DNA of 64,000 nt from Azospirillum thiophilum. Its GTDB lineage: Bacteria; Pseudomonadota; Alphaproteobacteria; Azospirillales; Azospirillaceae. A program made the position numbers and the translations under genes. The notes beneath the pieces were generated by a model, which saw only the letters and a program-made list of their open reading frames with translations, was not told the origin of the DNA and did not search any database. Of the stretch, positions 8,208 to 18,345 are shown piece by piece (position 1 is the first letter of the stretch; each line of letters starts with the position of its first letter). The stretch is taken from positions 682,001-746,000 of the forward strand of contig NZ_CP012401.1 of assembly GCF_001305595.1 (NCBI RefSeq). The letters are read 5' to 3'.

Positions 8208-9233
8208 TCAGCGCCGGGCGCCCAGCGAGGCGAGCTGGAACAGCACCCGGGCGCACAGCGTCTGATCCGGCATGTTGGTGCGCTTGCAGTCGGCCTCGGC
8301 ATCGACCAGCCGTTCCAGCGCCTGGCGGACCTGGGCCGGCGACCAGCGGCGGGCCTGCTTGACCAGCCGGGTCTTCAGCTTGAAGAAGACCGGCGGGCGC
8401 AGCGACTCGACGGCGGCCTCCGGCGCCTTGCCGGCGGCGACCTGGGCGCACAGCAGTTGCAGGCGCTGGAAATGGCGCTGGGCGCCGCGCAGGATCGGCA
8501 CCGGCGAGGTGCCCTCGGCGAACAGCCGGGCCAGCGAGCGGTCGAGCGTGGCGAAGTCGCCCTCGGCCGCCGCCCACACCGGTTCGTCCATCGACAGGGC
8601 GGCGCTGTCGCCGATGCAGGCCTGGGCATCCTCCAGCCGCACCCGCTTCCCGCTTCCCATATAGAGCGCCAGCTTCTCCGCCTCGCCGCGGGCGACCATG
8701 CGGTCGCCGACGAGGTTGGCCGACAGGAAGGCGAGCGCATCGGGATCGGCGGTCAGCCCATGGCCGTGCAGGATGTCGGCGATGACCCGGCCGAGCGAGG
8801 CCTCCTCCTCGACATAGCAGGGAATGGCGGCGCCGCCGTCCGCGCCCTCGAACAGCAGGCGCAGCTTCGACCGTGCCGACAGGTCGCCCGACTCGACCAC
8901 CACCAGGCTGTCGCCCGGCGGCGGATCGTCGAGGAAGGCGGCGAAGGCGCCGGTCGCGTTGTCCTCGGCATCGCGGACCCGGATCAGCCGGCGGCCGCCG
9001 GTGAAGGAGAGCGCCGCGGCCTCGTCGGCCAGCCGCGCCGGATCGTCGGCCAGTGCCCGGCCAAGGAACTCGGCGACACGGAAGGGATCGGACAGGTCGG
9101 CGACGACCGTCTTGCCCAGGGTCTGGGCCCGGTCGCGCACGAGCCCCGAATCGGGGCCATAAAGCAGCACCGCCCGGACCTTGGGGTCCGGGCTGCGCAG
9201 GAAGCCGTCGATCGCCTTGGCCTGGAGTTTCAC
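8208..9233 (-). CDS. holA: DNA polymerase III delta subunit
   Basis: A 341-residue HolA protein, the clamp-loader subunit that opens the beta sliding clamp. The N-terminal part (VLLYGPDSGLVRDRA) is the degenerate P-loop region typical of HolA, followed by FTGGRRLIRV, and the C-terminal helical collar domain contains ILRGAQRHFQRLQLL. The start is GTG, with AAGGA nine bases upstream. It follows lptE by 34 bases in the usual order leuS-lptE-holA. Confidence 0.93.
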   Translation of the reverse strand: MKLQAKAIDGFLRSPDPKVRAVLLYGPDSGLVRDRAQTLGKTVVADLSDPFRVAEFLGRALADDPARLADEAAALSFTGGRRLIRVRDAEDNATGAFAAFLDDPPPGDSLVVVESGDLSARSKLRLLFEGADGGAAIPCYVEEEASLGRVIADILHGHGLTADPDALAFLSANLVGDRMVARGEAEKLALYMGSGKRVRLEDAQACIGDSAALSMDEPVWAAAEGDFATLDRSLARLFAEGTSPVPILRGAQRHFQRLQLLCAQVAAGKAPEAAVESLRPPVFFKLKTRLVKQARRWSPAQVRQALERLVDAEADCKRTNMPDQTLCARVLFQLASLGARR

Positions 9234-9267
9234 CGGCGCCGTCCTTCTTCAGCGTTCCCCGGCTGGT

Positions 9268-9825
9268 TCAGCTTTCCCGGCCGAGGAACATGGCGACGCG
9301 GGTGGTGATGTCGTTGGAAATATCCTCCAACGCCCGGTCATAGGCGCTCTGCACCGTCACGATGGCTGCGTAATGCTGTTCCAGCGTGTTGTAGCTGATC
9401 ATTGAGCGCGAGTTGGACTGGAACACCACCTTGCCGGTCTGGGTGTCGGTCAGACGGTACGGCGCGTTGACCAGAAGCTGGGCGCGCACCGCGGTGGCGT
9501 CCTTCTGCAGGGCCAGCTTCTGCTCCGACGCCGACAGGGCGACGTCCAGCCGGTAGCGCGGATTGCCCGGCCGCTGCGACGGATAGAAATTGTCGATCAG
9601 CAGGTTGCGGAGCTTCTGTCCCTCCCGGTTGGGGATCGACGCGATGTCGACCTCCATCAGCCGGTCCGACGCCGCGGCCCCGACCCCGCTTCCGCCGTAG
9701 AGCGGCTGGAAGCCGCAGCCTGACAGGGACGAGGCCGACAAGCCGAGCGCGAGGGCGAAGAGCCCCCGCGCCAGGGTGCGCCGAAATACGGTCTGGCGGA
9801 CCGGTCTGGGTTCAGATGACAACAT
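9268..9825 (-). CDS. lptE: LPS-assembly lipoprotein LptE
   Basis: A 185-residue lipoprotein. A signal peptide ends at the lipobox LSGC (about residues 34-37), followed by GFQPLYG, the conserved opening of mature LptE. LptE forms the outer-membrane plug with LptD that inserts lipopolysaccharide. Its start overlaps the leuS stop by 14 bases and holA follows at once, so the three genes form one operon. Confidence 0.92.
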   Translation of the reverse strand: MLSSEPRPVRQTVFRRTLARGLFALALGLSASSLSGCGFQPLYGGSGVGAAASDRLMEVDIASIPNREGQKLRNLLIDNFYPSQRPGNPRYRLDVALSASEQKLALQKDATAVRAQLLVNAPYRLTDTQTGKVVFQSNSRSMISYNTLEQHYAAIVTVQSAYDRALEDISNDITTRVAMFLGRES

Positions 9826-12382
9826 TGATCACCCGGTTCGGGACGACGATGACCTTGCGCGCCGGCTTGCCGTCCATGGCGCGCAGGACGTTGGCATCGG
9901 CAAGCGCCGCCTGCTCCGCCGCGTCCTTGTCCATGTCGCGCGGCAGTTCCAGCGTGGCGCGCAGCTTGCCGTTGACCTGGACCGCGACCTTGACGCTGTC
10001 CTCCACCACCAGGGCGGGATCGGCGTCGGGCCAGGGCTGGTCGGCCAGCAGGGTGGCGTGGCCCAGCTGCGCCCACAGCTCCTCGCCCAGATGCGGCATC
10101 ATCGGGCCGAGCAGGCGGACCAGCGACTCGAAGCCCTCGCGCAGCACCCAGGCCTCGCCCTCACCCCTGCCGTCCAGCTCGCCGAGCGCGTTGGACAGCT
10201 CGCGGACGCGGGCGACCGCCTTGTTGAAGCGGAACTTGTCGAGATCCTCCGACACGCCGGCGATGGTCTTGTGGACCAGGCGGCGGGCGGCCTCGGCCTT
10301 CGGGCCGAACGACTCGGGTCTCGGCGTGCCGGCGGCGGGCAGGTCCACCGGCGCCTCGGTCACCATCCGCCACAGGCGGTTGATGTAGCGCCAGGCGCCG
10401 TCGATGCCGGCCTCGGTCCATTCCAGGTCGCGTTCCGGCGGGCTGTCGGACAGCATGAACAGGCGGGCGGCGTCGGCGCCGTAGGTGCCGATGATGTGCG
10501 CCGGGTCGACCACGTTCTTCTTGGACTTCGACATCTTCTCGACGCGGCCGACGGTGACCGGCGCGCCGCTGTCGGCGCGGACCCACTCGCCCGCGTCGGT
10601 CTTCGTCAGGTCGGTCGGAGCCAGCCAGGCGCCGGTGCCGGAATCCTTGTAGGTCTCGTGGTTGACCATGCCCTGGGTGAACAGGCCGGTGAACGGCTCG
10701 TCCAGGTTCAGATAGCCGCAGGTCTTCAGCGCGCGGGTCCAGAAACGGCTGTAGAGCAGGTGCAGGACCGCATGCTCGATGCCGCCGATATACTGGTCGA
10801 CGCCCAGCCAGTAATCGACCGCCTCGCGGGTGAAGGCCGCATCCTCGGTCTTCGGCGAGCAGAAGCGGGCGAAATACCAGGACGACTCGATGAAGGTATC
10901 GAAGGTGTCCGTCTCGCGCAGCGCCGGCTTGCCGCAGGCCGGGCAGCTGGTGTGCTTCCAGGTCGGATGATGGGCCAGCGGGTTGCCGGGCTTGTCGAAG
11001 GTCACGTCCTCCGGCAGCACGACCGGCAGCTGGTCGTCCGGAACCGGGACGATGCCACACGACTCGCAATGGACGACCGGGATCGGGCAGCCCCAATAGC
11101 GCTGGCGCGACACGCCCCAGTCGCGCAGGCGGTACTGGGTGGTGCGCTCGCCCCGCTCCGCCGCCTCCAGCCGCTTGCCGGCCTCCTCCTTCGCCGACTC
11201 GGTGTCGAGCCCGTCGAGAAAGGCGGAGTTCCGCAGCACGCCGGGGCCGGTATAGGCCTCGGTCCCGACCTCGAAGGCCGCCGGATCGGCGTCGGCCGGG
11301 ATCACCACCGGGCGGACCGGCAGGCCGTATTTGCGGGCGAAGTCCAGGTCGCGCTGGTCATGCGCCGGGCAGGCGAAGATCGCGCCCGTGCCGTAGTCCA
11401 TCAGCACGAAGTTGGCGACATAGACCGGCAGCTCCCACGACGGGTCGAAGGGATGCACGACCTTGAGGCCGGTGTCGAAGCCGCGCTTCTCCGCCGTCTC
11501 GATCGCCTCCTCGCTGGTGCCCAGCCGGTTGCACTCGGCGATGAACTCCGCGAGGTCCGGGTTGCCGGCGGCCAGTTCGGCGGCCAGCGGGTGATTCGGG
11601 GAGATCGCGGCGAAGGAGGCGCCGAACAGCGTGTCGGGCCGGGTGGTGAAGACCTCAAGCTCGTCCTCGCGCCCCTTGATGCCGAAGCGGAAACGGACGC
11701 CGGTGGACTTGCCGATCCAGTTCTCCTGCATGATGCGGACGCGCTCGGGCCAGCGGTCCAGCGTCTCCAGCCCCTTCAGCAGGTCCTCGGCATAGGCGGT
11801 GATCTTCAGGAACCACTGAGACAGCTTGCGCTTCTCCACCAGCGCGCCGGTGCGCCAGCCGCGGCCGTCGATCACCTGCTCGTTGGCGAGAACGGTGTTG
11901 TCCACCGGGTCCCAGTTCACCCAGGATTCCTTGCGGTAGGCCAGGCCCGCCTTCAGGAAATCCACGAACATCTTCTGCTCGTGGCGGTAATAGTCCACGT
12001 CGCAGGTGGCGATCTCGCGGTCCCAGTCGATGGACAGGCCCATCGTCTTCAGCTGGCCGCGCATGGTCGCGATGTTCTCGCGCGTCCAGGCGGCGGGGTG
12101 CACCTTCTTCTCCAGCGCGGCGTTCTCCGCCGGCAGGCCGAAGGCGTCCCAGCCCATCGGATGCAGGACGTTGAAGCCCTTGGCGCGCTTGAAGCGTGCG
12201 ATCACGTCGCCGATGGTGTAGTTGCGGACATGGCCCATGTGGATGCGCCCCGACGGATAGGGGAACATCTCCAACACATAGTATTTGGGCCGTGAGGCGT
12301 CCTCGCGCGCGGTGAAACAGCCGTTGCCGTCCCACACGCCCTGCCACTTCGCCTCGGTTTCCTTGACATTGTAACGCGACAT
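9812..12382 (-). CDS. leuS: Leucine--tRNA ligase
   Basis: An 856-residue class I aminoacyl-tRNA synthetase of the usual length. The HIGH-type signature appears as [15 protein letters not shown] near residue 41 and the KMSKS loop as EKMSKSKKN near residue 616. The CP1 editing domain, including a [16 protein letters not shown] threonine-rich region, lies between. It charges leucine onto tRNA-Leu in the cytoplasm. It heads the leuS-lptE-holA operon, with the DUF3576 lipoprotein gene 103 bases upstream on the same strand. Confidence 0.97.
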   Translation of the reverse strand: MSRYNVKETEAKWQGVWDGNGCFTAREDASRPKYYVLEMFPYPSGRIHMGHVRNYTIGDVIARFKRAKGFNVLHPMGWDAFGLPAENAALEKKVHPAAWTRENIATMRGQLKTMGLSIDWDREIATCDVDYYRHEQKMFVDFLKAGLAYRKESWVNWDPVDNTVLANEQVIDGRGWRTGALVEKRKLSQWFLKITAYAEDLLKGLETLDRWPERVRIMQENWIGKSTGVRFRFGIKGREDELEVFTTRPDTLFGASFAAISPNHPLAAELAAGNPDLAEFIAECNRLGTSEEAIETAEKRGFDTGLKVVHPFDPSWELPVYVANFVLMDYGTGAIFACPAHDQRDLDFARKYGLPVRPVVIPADADPAAFEVGTEAYTGPGVLRNSAFLDGLDTESAKEEAGKRLEAAERGERTTQYRLRDWGVSRQRYWGCPIPVVHCESCGIVPVPDDQLPVVLPEDVTFDKPGNPLAHHPTWKHTSCPACGKPALRETDTFDTFIESSWYFARFCSPKTEDAAFTREAVDYWLGVDQYIGGIEHAVLHLLYSRFWTRALKTCGYLNLDEPFTGLFTQGMVNHETYKDSGTGAWLAPTDLTKTDAGEWVRADSGAPVTVGRVEKMSKSKKNVVDPAHIIGTYGADAARLFMLSDSPPERDLEWTEAGIDGAWRYINRLWRMVTEAPVDLPAAGTPRPESFGPKAEAARRLVHKTIAGVSEDLDKFRFNKAVARVRELSNALGELDGRGEGEAWVLREGFESLVRLLGPMMPHLGEELWAQLGHATLLADQPWPDADPALVVEDSVKVAVQVNGKLRATLELPRDMDKDAAEQAALADANVLRAMDGKPARKVIVVPNRVINVVI

Positions 12383-12424
12383 GAGCGCGACGCCGTTTCC
12401 GTTGTGCCAGATGCTGGATGCTTG

Positions 12425-12472
12425 CCCGGCCTCCGGCCGGGTCTGGATGCCTGCCCGGCCTCAGAGGCCGGG
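12425..12472 (-). terminator. Two tandem GC-rich hairpins between the DUF3576 gene and leuS
   Basis: Two near-identical units of about 29 bases lie in tandem after the DUF3576 stop codon. Each contains an inverted repeat: CCCGGCC-TCC-GGCCGGG at 12425-12441 and CCCGGCCT-CAG-AGGCCGGG at 12454-12472. Neither has a T-run. They probably act as a terminator or as mRNA-stabilising hairpins. Confidence 0.5.
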
Positions 12473-12485
12473 AGCGGCCCTGCCG

Positions 12486-13034
12486 TCAGCGGGTGGCCGC
12501 GTTCTGGGCGTTCTGCGAGACGCGGAGCTGGCGGGCGCGGGTCAGCACCGCGTCCTCCAGCGTACCGGCGGTCTCCGGACCGACCGGAACGTCGCGCCAG
12601 TCGGCGCCGGTGCGCTGCTGCTTGAACACCGACACCCGGATGCCGTCGGCGCGGAGCTGGCGGTCCATGATGTAGAGGTTGACCTTGAACCGCTCGTTGG
12701 CCGAGTCGGGCGGGGTGTACCAGTCGGTCAGGATCACGCCGCCGAACGGATCGGCAGAGGCGATCGGCATGAAGGAGAGCGTGTCGAGCGAGGCGCGCCA
12801 CAGGAAGCTGTTGACGCCGATGCCGCCGGAAGCGTCCTGGTCGCCGCCGCGCTTGTTCTTGCCGAACAGGTTCATGCCGCCGTCCGTGCCGAGCAGGCTG
12901 CCGAACTTGTAGTCCTTGTTCTTCATCTGCTCTTCGACGGTTTCGGTCTTGCCGCCCCAGCTTGCACAGCCGGCGATCGAGACGGAGGCCGCGAGCAGTA
13001 CAGGGACAAGGCGAAGGGCGGTCGAACGGCGCAT
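12486..13034 (-). CDS. DUF3576 domain lipoprotein
   Basis: A 182-residue exported lipoprotein. The signal peptide ends at the lipobox SIAGC (about residues 19-23). The middle matches DUF3576 proteins of alphaproteobacteria: GIGVNSFLWRASLDTLSFMPIASADPFGGVI followed by TDWYT, quoted here in short pieces only as markers (NSFLWRASLDTL; ADPFGGVI). The mature protein should face the periplasm from an outer-membrane anchor. Its place upstream of leuS-lptE suggests an envelope role. Function unknown. Confidence 0.85.
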   Translation of the reverse strand: MRRSTALRLVPVLLAASVSIAGCASWGGKTETVEEQMKNKDYKFGSLLGTDGGMNLFGKNKRGGDQDASGGIGVNSFLWRASLDTLSFMPIASADPFGGVILTDWYTPPDSANERFKVNLYIMDRQLRADGIRVSVFKQQRTGADWRDVPVGPETAGTLEDAVLTRARQLRVSQNAQNAATR

Positions 13035-13357
13035 GGTCGGTAACCCGGTTCAGAAAAGGAGTTGCCGCGCGCGAGTCACGCGCGGAATGCCGCTGAACAG
13101 ACCATAAGTGGACGGCCCCACGCAACAGCGGAAGCATCTTCGCCCCGCCTCGCGGCACCGGCTCCGCCGTGCCGGGTTCGACTGTGGCGGCGCCGGATGG
13201 GGGGGCTTCTTAGTGTGCTCCGTGCGACACACTGTCCCCCCAATGCAGCAATCACGGAGATTTGCCGCTTGCTGGCAAGGGCGGGGGTGCGTACGAAAGT
13301 CTCAGCCAGGACGTCAACCAGGCTGAAACATCTGCTGCCAGGATGGAGGCACCTATT
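13035..13357. other. Intergenic control region between the DUF3576 gene and porin 1
   Basis: This 323-base divergent region holds no gene I can support. It contains a short dyad AGTGTG-N10-CACACT at 13212-13233. The porin 1 ribosome site (GGAGGC) lies at 13345-13350, seven bases before its ATG. Confidence 0.4.
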
Positions 13358-14536
13358 ATGAACCGTTATCTGCTGGCCGGCTCCGCCGCCATTGCTCTCG
13401 CTCTCGGTGCTGGCGCTGCCAACGCCCAAGCCAAGTTCGATGTGAAGGTCGGCGGCGACGCCTACTTCGAGGGTGGTTACGTCGACCAGGATCTCGACAC
13501 GGGCCTCCGTTCGACGGAATTCCGCAACCGCATGCGCATCAACATCATCCCGACCGCCAAGGCCGACAACGGCCTGGAGTACGGTGCCCGTCTGCGCATG
13601 CGTTCGGTCGGCGGCGCCAACAACGCCCGCACCACCGACAACGACCGCGCCTACATCTTCGCGCAGGGTTCGTTCGGTCAGGTCCGCATGGGCACGCAGA
13701 ACACCTTCAGCGACGAGACCTACGTCACGGCCCCGCAGGATTACCTGCCGCTCGGCATCTATGACGGCGTGACCGCGTTCCTCGGCTCCAACACCGACAT
13801 CTCGGGCGGCTTCGCCAGCCTGAATGGCGGCAGCATGCTCGTGCAGTCGCTGGTTCCCGATGGCAACTCGTCGAAGATCGTCTACTTCTCGCCGCGCTTC
13901 GCCGGTCTGCAGGTTGGCGCCAGCTACACCCCGCGCAACGACAGCTCGAACACCGACGTGAACCGCACCGATCCGGTCGGCACCGTCGCTGGTCAGTTCG
14001 CCACCACCTTCACCGACATGGTCGAAGTCGGCGCCAACTACAGCAACACCTTCGGTGGCGTTGCTCTGAAGGCGAGCGCCGGCTACTTCTGGGGTCAGGC
14101 CGTCGATGACGTCACCGCCGGCGGTGTCTCGTCGAACTACAAGGACCTGAACGCCTGGCAGCTCGGTGCGCAGGTCGGCTACGCCGGCTTCAGCGTCGGC
14201 GGCAGCTACGTCGATTTCGGCAAGTCGGGCCAGAACGAGCGCGCCGGCTACTTCACCGAGAACAGCCGCAACTGGGTTGTCGGTGTCCAGTACACCACCG
14301 GCCCGATCGTTGTCGGCGCCAACTACAAGAACGGCAAGGACGCCGGTTCGCTGCTGTCGCGTGGCGAGCGTGAGCTGCAGGTCTACGAAATCGGTGTCGG
14401 CTACACCGTCGCCCCGGGCTTCACCCTGCAGGCCCAGTACGACTACTTCGAGGCCGACAGCGATCAGACGACCGCCGCCGTCGACCGCGACGACAAGGGC
14501 AACGTCGTGATCCTCCGTTCGGTCCTGGCGTTCTAA
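13358..14536 (+). CDS. Porin 1 (alphaproteobacterial trimeric porin family)
   Basis: A 392-residue outer-membrane beta-barrel. A 20-odd residue signal peptide ends ANA-QA. The mature part is glycine- and aromatic-rich with alternating strands, and it ends in phenylalanine (VLAF) as needed for BAM recognition. The GLEYGARLRMRS and RTTDNDRAYIF regions are shared with the two porins that follow. The ATG at 13358 is preceded by GGAGGC, and a strong terminator follows. Codon choice is very biased toward C-ending codons, consistent with high expression. Confidence 0.9.
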   Translation: MNRYLLAGSAAIALALGAGAANAQAKFDVKVGGDAYFEGGYVDQDLDTGLRSTEFRNRMRINIIPTAKADNGLEYGARLRMRSVGGANNARTTDNDRAYIFAQGSFGQVRMGTQNTFSDETYVTAPQDYLPLGIYDGVTAFLGSNTDISGGFASLNGGSMLVQSLVPDGNSSKIVYFSPRFAGLQVGASYTPRNDSSNTDVNRTDPVGTVAGQFATTFTDMVEVGANYSNTFGGVALKASAGYFWGQAVDDVTAGGVSSNYKDLNAWQLGAQVGYAGFSVGGSYVDFGKSGQNERAGYFTENSRNWVVGVQYTTGPIVVGANYKNGKDAGSLLSRGERELQVYEIGVGYTVAPGFTLQAQYDYFEADSDQTTAAVDRDDKGNVVILRSVLAF

Positions 14537-14570
14537 TCGGTCTTCCGATAAGGCGTCCGGCAACGGATGG

Positions 14571-14606
14571 AAAGGGCGGTGGCTTCGGTCACCGCCCTTT
14601 CTTTTT
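14571..14606 (+). terminator. Intrinsic terminator of porin 1
   Basis: An 11-base perfect stem (AAAGGGCGGTG with its complement) has an 8-base loop containing TTCG and is followed by CTTTTT. This is a classical rho-independent terminator, 34 bases after the stop. Confidence 0.92.
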
Positions 14607-14852
14607 GCGCTCAATTTTTGATCCATGTGCCGATTTTTCGCACAGCAAGAGTACCAAAAAAGCAGCACTTTGATTTTTCCGTTTTACTTCAAACACTTAC
14701 CTATGTGCTTTTGTTGCCACTATGTGGCGGATGAGTGAAAACGTCACAGTTTGCCTCTTGCCGGCCGGAACCGCGCGCGGTTAAGTCAAAGTCACAAAGA
14801 CAACCGTTCGCACCCCGGTAAGACGGGGCGCACGCAAAAGGATGGACACTCC
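14607..14852. other. AT-rich promoter region of porin 2
   Basis: The stretch is markedly richer in A and T than its surroundings, including T-runs and CACTATGTGGC-type sequence near 14720. No gene is visible. It most likely contains the porin 2 promoter, but I cannot assign -35 and -10 boxes with confidence. Confidence 0.35.
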
Positions 14853-15947
14853 ATGAAGCGTTCCCTGATCATCGGCTGCGCCGCCGTTGCCCTCACCGCC
14901 GGCTGCGGTACCGCCTCGGCCCAATCCAAATTCGACGTCCTGGTGGGTGGCGACGTCTTCTTCCAGGGCGCCTATGTCGACCAGGACAACGATAACAGCC
15001 TGCGCACGACCGAGTTCGCCAACCGCTTCCGCCTGAACATCACCCCGACGGCGAAGGCCGACAACGGTCTGGAATACGGCGCCCGCCTGCGCCTGCGCTC
15101 CGTCACCGCCGCGAACGGCAGCCGCACCACCGACAACGACCGCGCGTACATCTTCGCGAACGGCACCTTCGGTTCGGTGCAGGCCGGCGTGACCAACGGT
15201 CCGTCGGACGACTCGGGCGTCATCGGCCCGAACATCGACGGCATCTCGGGCAGCCCGGACGGCTTCTACTCCTCCTTCTACGGCGTCACCACGCTGCCGT
15301 ACGTGACCGGTGCGCTGCGCACGCTGGAGTCGGGCGACGCCAGCACCAAGATCGTCTACGCGACCCCGAGCTTCGCCGGCCTCAAGCTGACCGCCGCCTA
15401 CACCCCGACCTACGGCAGCAGCAACACCGACATCAACCGCCGCAAGAACGTCACCTACAACGACATGGGTGAAATCCAGGCCTACTATAAGGGCGCCTTC
15501 GGCAGCCTCGGCCTGGAGGCGAGCGCCGCCTACCAGTTCGCCCAGGCTCCGACGGGCTTCGAGGATCTGTCGTCGGTCCACGCCGGCGCCACCGTCACCT
15601 ACGGCGCCTTCGCCATCGGCGGCAGCTATGCCTTCAGCGGCGACAGCGGCTACGCCAAGGGCCATACCGGCGTCGACGACAACCAGGTCTGGCTCATCGG
15701 TGCCCAGTACACCGTGGGTCCGATGATCCTGGCCGCCACCTACACCGATGCCAAGGGTGCCAATGTCGGCACCGGCGCCGCCACCGCCGCCGATTATGCC
15801 CGTGCCCGCATCTACCAGGGCGGCGTGACCTACACCGTCGCCCCGGGCCTGACCACCGGCCTCGAATACAGCTTCGTCGACAACAAGTCGGGCGGCGTGG
15901 ACAACGACGCCAACATCTTCCTGTGGGATACCCGCTTCTCCTTCTAA
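14853..15947 (+). CDS. Porin 2 (paralogue of porins 1 and 3)
   Basis: A 364-residue porin with a signal peptide ending ASA-QS and a C-terminal FSF. The first 130 residues are nearly identical to porin 3 (VDQDND, LRTTEFANRF, AKADNGLEYGARL). An alternative exported-lipoprotein reading of TAGCGTASA is unlikely because the ASA-Q signal peptidase I site follows. The bases just before the ATG (AAGGATGGACACTCC) are the same in porin 3, pointing to recent duplication. It forms a diffusion channel in the outer membrane; substrate unknown. Confidence 0.9.
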   Translation: MKRSLIIGCAAVALTAGCGTASAQSKFDVLVGGDVFFQGAYVDQDNDNSLRTTEFANRFRLNITPTAKADNGLEYGARLRLRSVTAANGSRTTDNDRAYIFANGTFGSVQAGVTNGPSDDSGVIGPNIDGISGSPDGFYSSFYGVTTLPYVTGALRTLESGDASTKIVYATPSFAGLKLTAAYTPTYGSSNTDINRRKNVTYNDMGEIQAYYKGAFGSLGLEASAAYQFAQAPTGFEDLSSVHAGATVTYGAFAIGGSYAFSGDSGYAKGHTGVDDNQVWLIGAQYTVGPMILAATYTDAKGANVGTGAATAADYARARIYQGGVTYTVAPGLTTGLEYSFVDNKSGGVDNDANIFLWDTRFSF

Positions 15948-15974
15948 GGGGCGGTTTCCTGGCAGCAAACGTGA

Positions 15975-16007
15975 AGGCGGCGGAGCAATTCCGCCGCCTC
16001 TTTTTTT
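15975..16007 (+). terminator. Intrinsic terminator of porin 2
   Basis: A 10-base perfect stem (AGGCGGCGGA and its complement) with a 5-base loop is followed by C and seven Ts. It is almost the same as the porin 3 terminator. Confidence 0.93.
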
Positions 16008-16407
16008 GCCGGACGACCAGCGGGGGCACAACCGGCACCGTCACCGTCCGATGCACCACCACCCCTGATCGATTGACCGCCTGGATTGGCCGCCTGCCAC
16101 CCACTCTGCCAAGATAAACATCAGATCCCGGCTCCCTCCAGCACACTCATCCGAATGGATAAGCCGTTCGATCAGGTGGCGCGGCACGAATGACCCGGCA
16201 AATCCTCCAAAAGCAAAGAGTTGCTTCACATCCGAAGCGAAACCATCCGAAAAGCCGTGTTTTTCGCGTCACGCCTTTCCGCCGGTGGCGATTGGCCGTC
16301 TGTTTGCCACTTGCTGCCCGATACCCGGCAGGATTAAATCGACGCAAGCAAGGATACAATTCCGCCCCTCTCGACTCCTGGGGCGCAGGCATAAGGATGG
16401 ACACTCC
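16008..16407. other. Intergenic region upstream of porin 3
   Basis: After the porin 2 terminator there are about 400 bases with no supportable gene. The last 15 bases repeat the leader of porin 2 (AAGGATGGACACTCC). The promoter of porin 3 is presumably here, but boxes are not clear. Confidence 0.35.
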
Positions 16408-17496
16408 ATGAAGCGTTCCCTCATCATCGGCGGCGCCGCCGTCGCCCTCGCCGCCGGCTGCGGAACCGCCTCGGCCCAGTCCAAGTTCGACATCCTCCTG
16501 GGCGGCGACGCGTACTTCCAGGGCGCCTACGTCGACCAGGACAACGACAGCGGCCTGCGCACGACCGAGTTCGCCAACCGCTTCCGTCTGACCCTGACCC
16601 CGACGGCGAAGGCCGACAACGGGCTGGAATACGGCGCCCGCCTGCGCCTGCGCTCCGTCACCGCCGCGGGCGGCAGCCGCACCACCGACAATGACCGCGC
16701 GTTCATCTTCGTGAACGGCACCTTCGGCACCGTCCAGGCCGGCACCATCAACGGCTTGGCCGACGAATACGGCATCATCGGCCCGAACGTCGAAGGCATC
16801 GAAGCGTCGCCGGACGCCCAGTACATCAACTACTACGTGAACGCCGCCGGTGCTCCCTACGTGCTGGGCAGCCTGCGCACGCTGGAGTCGGGCGATGCCA
16901 GCAGCAAGATCATCTACCTGACGCCGAGCTTCGCCGGCTTCCAGGTCGGCGCCGCCTACACCCCGACCTACGGCAGCAGCAACACCGACGTGAACCGTCG
17001 CAAGAACAGCACCGCCTACCGCGACATGGGCGAAGTCCAGGCCACCTACAAGGCCGAGTTCGGCGGCGTCGGCGTGGAGGCCAGCGCGGCCTACCAGTTC
17101 GCCAAGGCGGCCAGCGGGCTCGAGGATCTGTCGTCGGTCCATGTCGGCGCCAATGTGTCCTACGCCAACTTCAAGGTCGGCGGCAGCTACGCCTTCAGCG
17201 GCGACAGCGGCTATGCCACCGGCACCACCGGCGTGGACGATCAGCAGATCTGGATCGTCGGCGCGAACTACACGATGGGTCCGGTCATCCTGGCCGCCAC
17301 CTACACCGACGCCCAGGGCATCGACAGCAACTTCGCAGGCCTGAACTCCCGCGCCCATGTCTGGCAGGCCGGCGTGACCTACACCGTCGCCCCCGGCCTG
17401 ACCACCGGCCTGGAATACAGCTACCTCGACAACAAGGTCGGCGGCGTGAGCAACGACGCCAACATCGTTCTGTGGGACACCCGCTTCGCTTTCTGA
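16408..17496 (+). CDS. Porin 3 (paralogue of porin 2)
   Basis: A 362-residue porin closely related to porin 2 in the signal peptide, first strands and last strands. The external loops differ (around residues 120-150), which usually alters pore selectivity or phage receptor sites. The signal peptide ends ASA-QS and the barrel ends with FAF. The shared leader and terminator with porin 2 show that the whole transcription unit was duplicated. Conserved segments include VDQDND, YSYLDNK and DTRFAF. Confidence 0.9.
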   Translation: MKRSLIIGGAAVALAAGCGTASAQSKFDILLGGDAYFQGAYVDQDNDSGLRTTEFANRFRLTLTPTAKADNGLEYGARLRLRSVTAAGGSRTTDNDRAFIFVNGTFGTVQAGTINGLADEYGIIGPNVEGIEASPDAQYINYYVNAAGAPYVLGSLRTLESGDASSKIIYLTPSFAGFQVGAAYTPTYGSSNTDVNRRKNSTAYRDMGEVQATYKAEFGGVGVEASAAYQFAKAASGLEDLSSVHVGANVSYANFKVGGSYAFSGDSGYATGTTGVDDQQIWIVGANYTMGPVILAATYTDAQGIDSNFAGLNSRAHVWQAGVTYTVAPGLTTGLEYSYLDNKVGGVSNDANIVLWDTRFAF

Positions 17497-17523
17497 GCGA
17501 CGGCTTCCTGGCAGCAGACGCGA

Positions 17524-17553
17524 AGGCGGCGGAGCAATCCGCCGCCTCTTTTT
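17524..17553 (+). terminator. Intrinsic terminator of porin 3
   Basis: A 10-base stem (AGGCGGCGGA and its complement) with loop GCAA is followed by C and five Ts. It is a copy of the porin 2 terminator with a one-base shorter loop, and separates porin 3 from a convergent gene. Confidence 0.92.
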
Positions 17554-17560
17554 GTTACGG

Positions 17561-18175
17561 TCACTTCTTCTGAACGGTCTTGGGCGTGGCTTCGGTCTTG
17601 GCGGCCTTGTCGACGGTTTCGCACATCATGAACAGCACCGACGTCTCCAGCGGCGTCCACACCAGCAGGAAACGCTTCTTCTCGCGGTCGGCGAGGAAGG
17701 CGATGGTCTCGGGATCGGTGACCGCCTTGGGATGGATCTCGCCCAGCAGATAGCCGATGCGGCCGTAATTGGTCATCGTCCCCTGGAAGATATAGTCCAG
17801 CCGCTCCTGGTCGTCCTTCGCGATCTCCCAGCCGAACTGTTCCTGCCGCACGCAACGGCGGCCGTACTCGTCCAGGATCCTGTCCATATAGCCGCGATAG
17901 GTGCCGTCGTCGGTCAGCGGAAAGGCGGGCTCGCTGAAACGCACCTTGGTCATCGGCGACCCGACCATGAGCTTGGCCTTGGCGGACTTGGCCCCGGGCT
18001 TTGCCGGCGCCGGTGCCGCGGCCTTGGGCGCAGGTTTCGCATGCTCTTCGGCGTGGGCGGGAAGGGCGACCGACGCCACGGCAACCAGGCCGGCGGAAAG
18101 CAGCCCGGCAGTGAGCAGGCCGGCGGGAGCCGCCTGGGTCAGGGCGGAGAGCAGGGAACGAAACGGACTCCGCAT
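17561..18175 (-). CDS. Exported protein of unknown function
   Basis: A 204-residue protein with a long signal peptide (about residues 1-42, ending AHA-EE), then an alanine-, proline- and lysine-rich linker (residues 45-68), then a compact domain with two cysteines and several aromatic residues. The C-terminal tail is lysine-rich. The composition suggests a periplasmic domain tethered by a flexible linker. I do not recognise the family. It converges on porin 3. Confidence 0.65.
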   Translation of the reverse strand: MRSPFRSLLSALTQAAPAGLLTAGLLSAGLVAVASVALPAHAEEHAKPAPKAAAPAPAKPGAKSAKAKLMVGSPMTKVRFSEPAFPLTDDGTYRGYMDRILDEYGRRCVRQEQFGWEIAKDDQERLDYIFQGTMTNYGRIGYLLGEIHPKAVTDPETIAFLADREKKRFLLVWTPLETSVLFMMCETVDKAAKTEATPKTVQKK

Positions 18176-18345
18176 GCGGAGGTCTCCTCGATTTGCAAAC
18201 GGTGGCGATGCCGGCGCCCGCCGAACCGATGGCCGGTTGCCGGCCGCCAGTGGCCGGTTGCTTGGGGCGCTTGCGTTTCCGCGGATCGTCGGCTAACACG
18301 CCGCGGAAGCGCTGTACACCCGCAGCGACCGGATTGGGGGCCGCC

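Noticed and set aside
9776..12295. An 839-residue plus-strand frame
   Set aside because: It lies antisense to leuS, which has all class I synthetase motifs.
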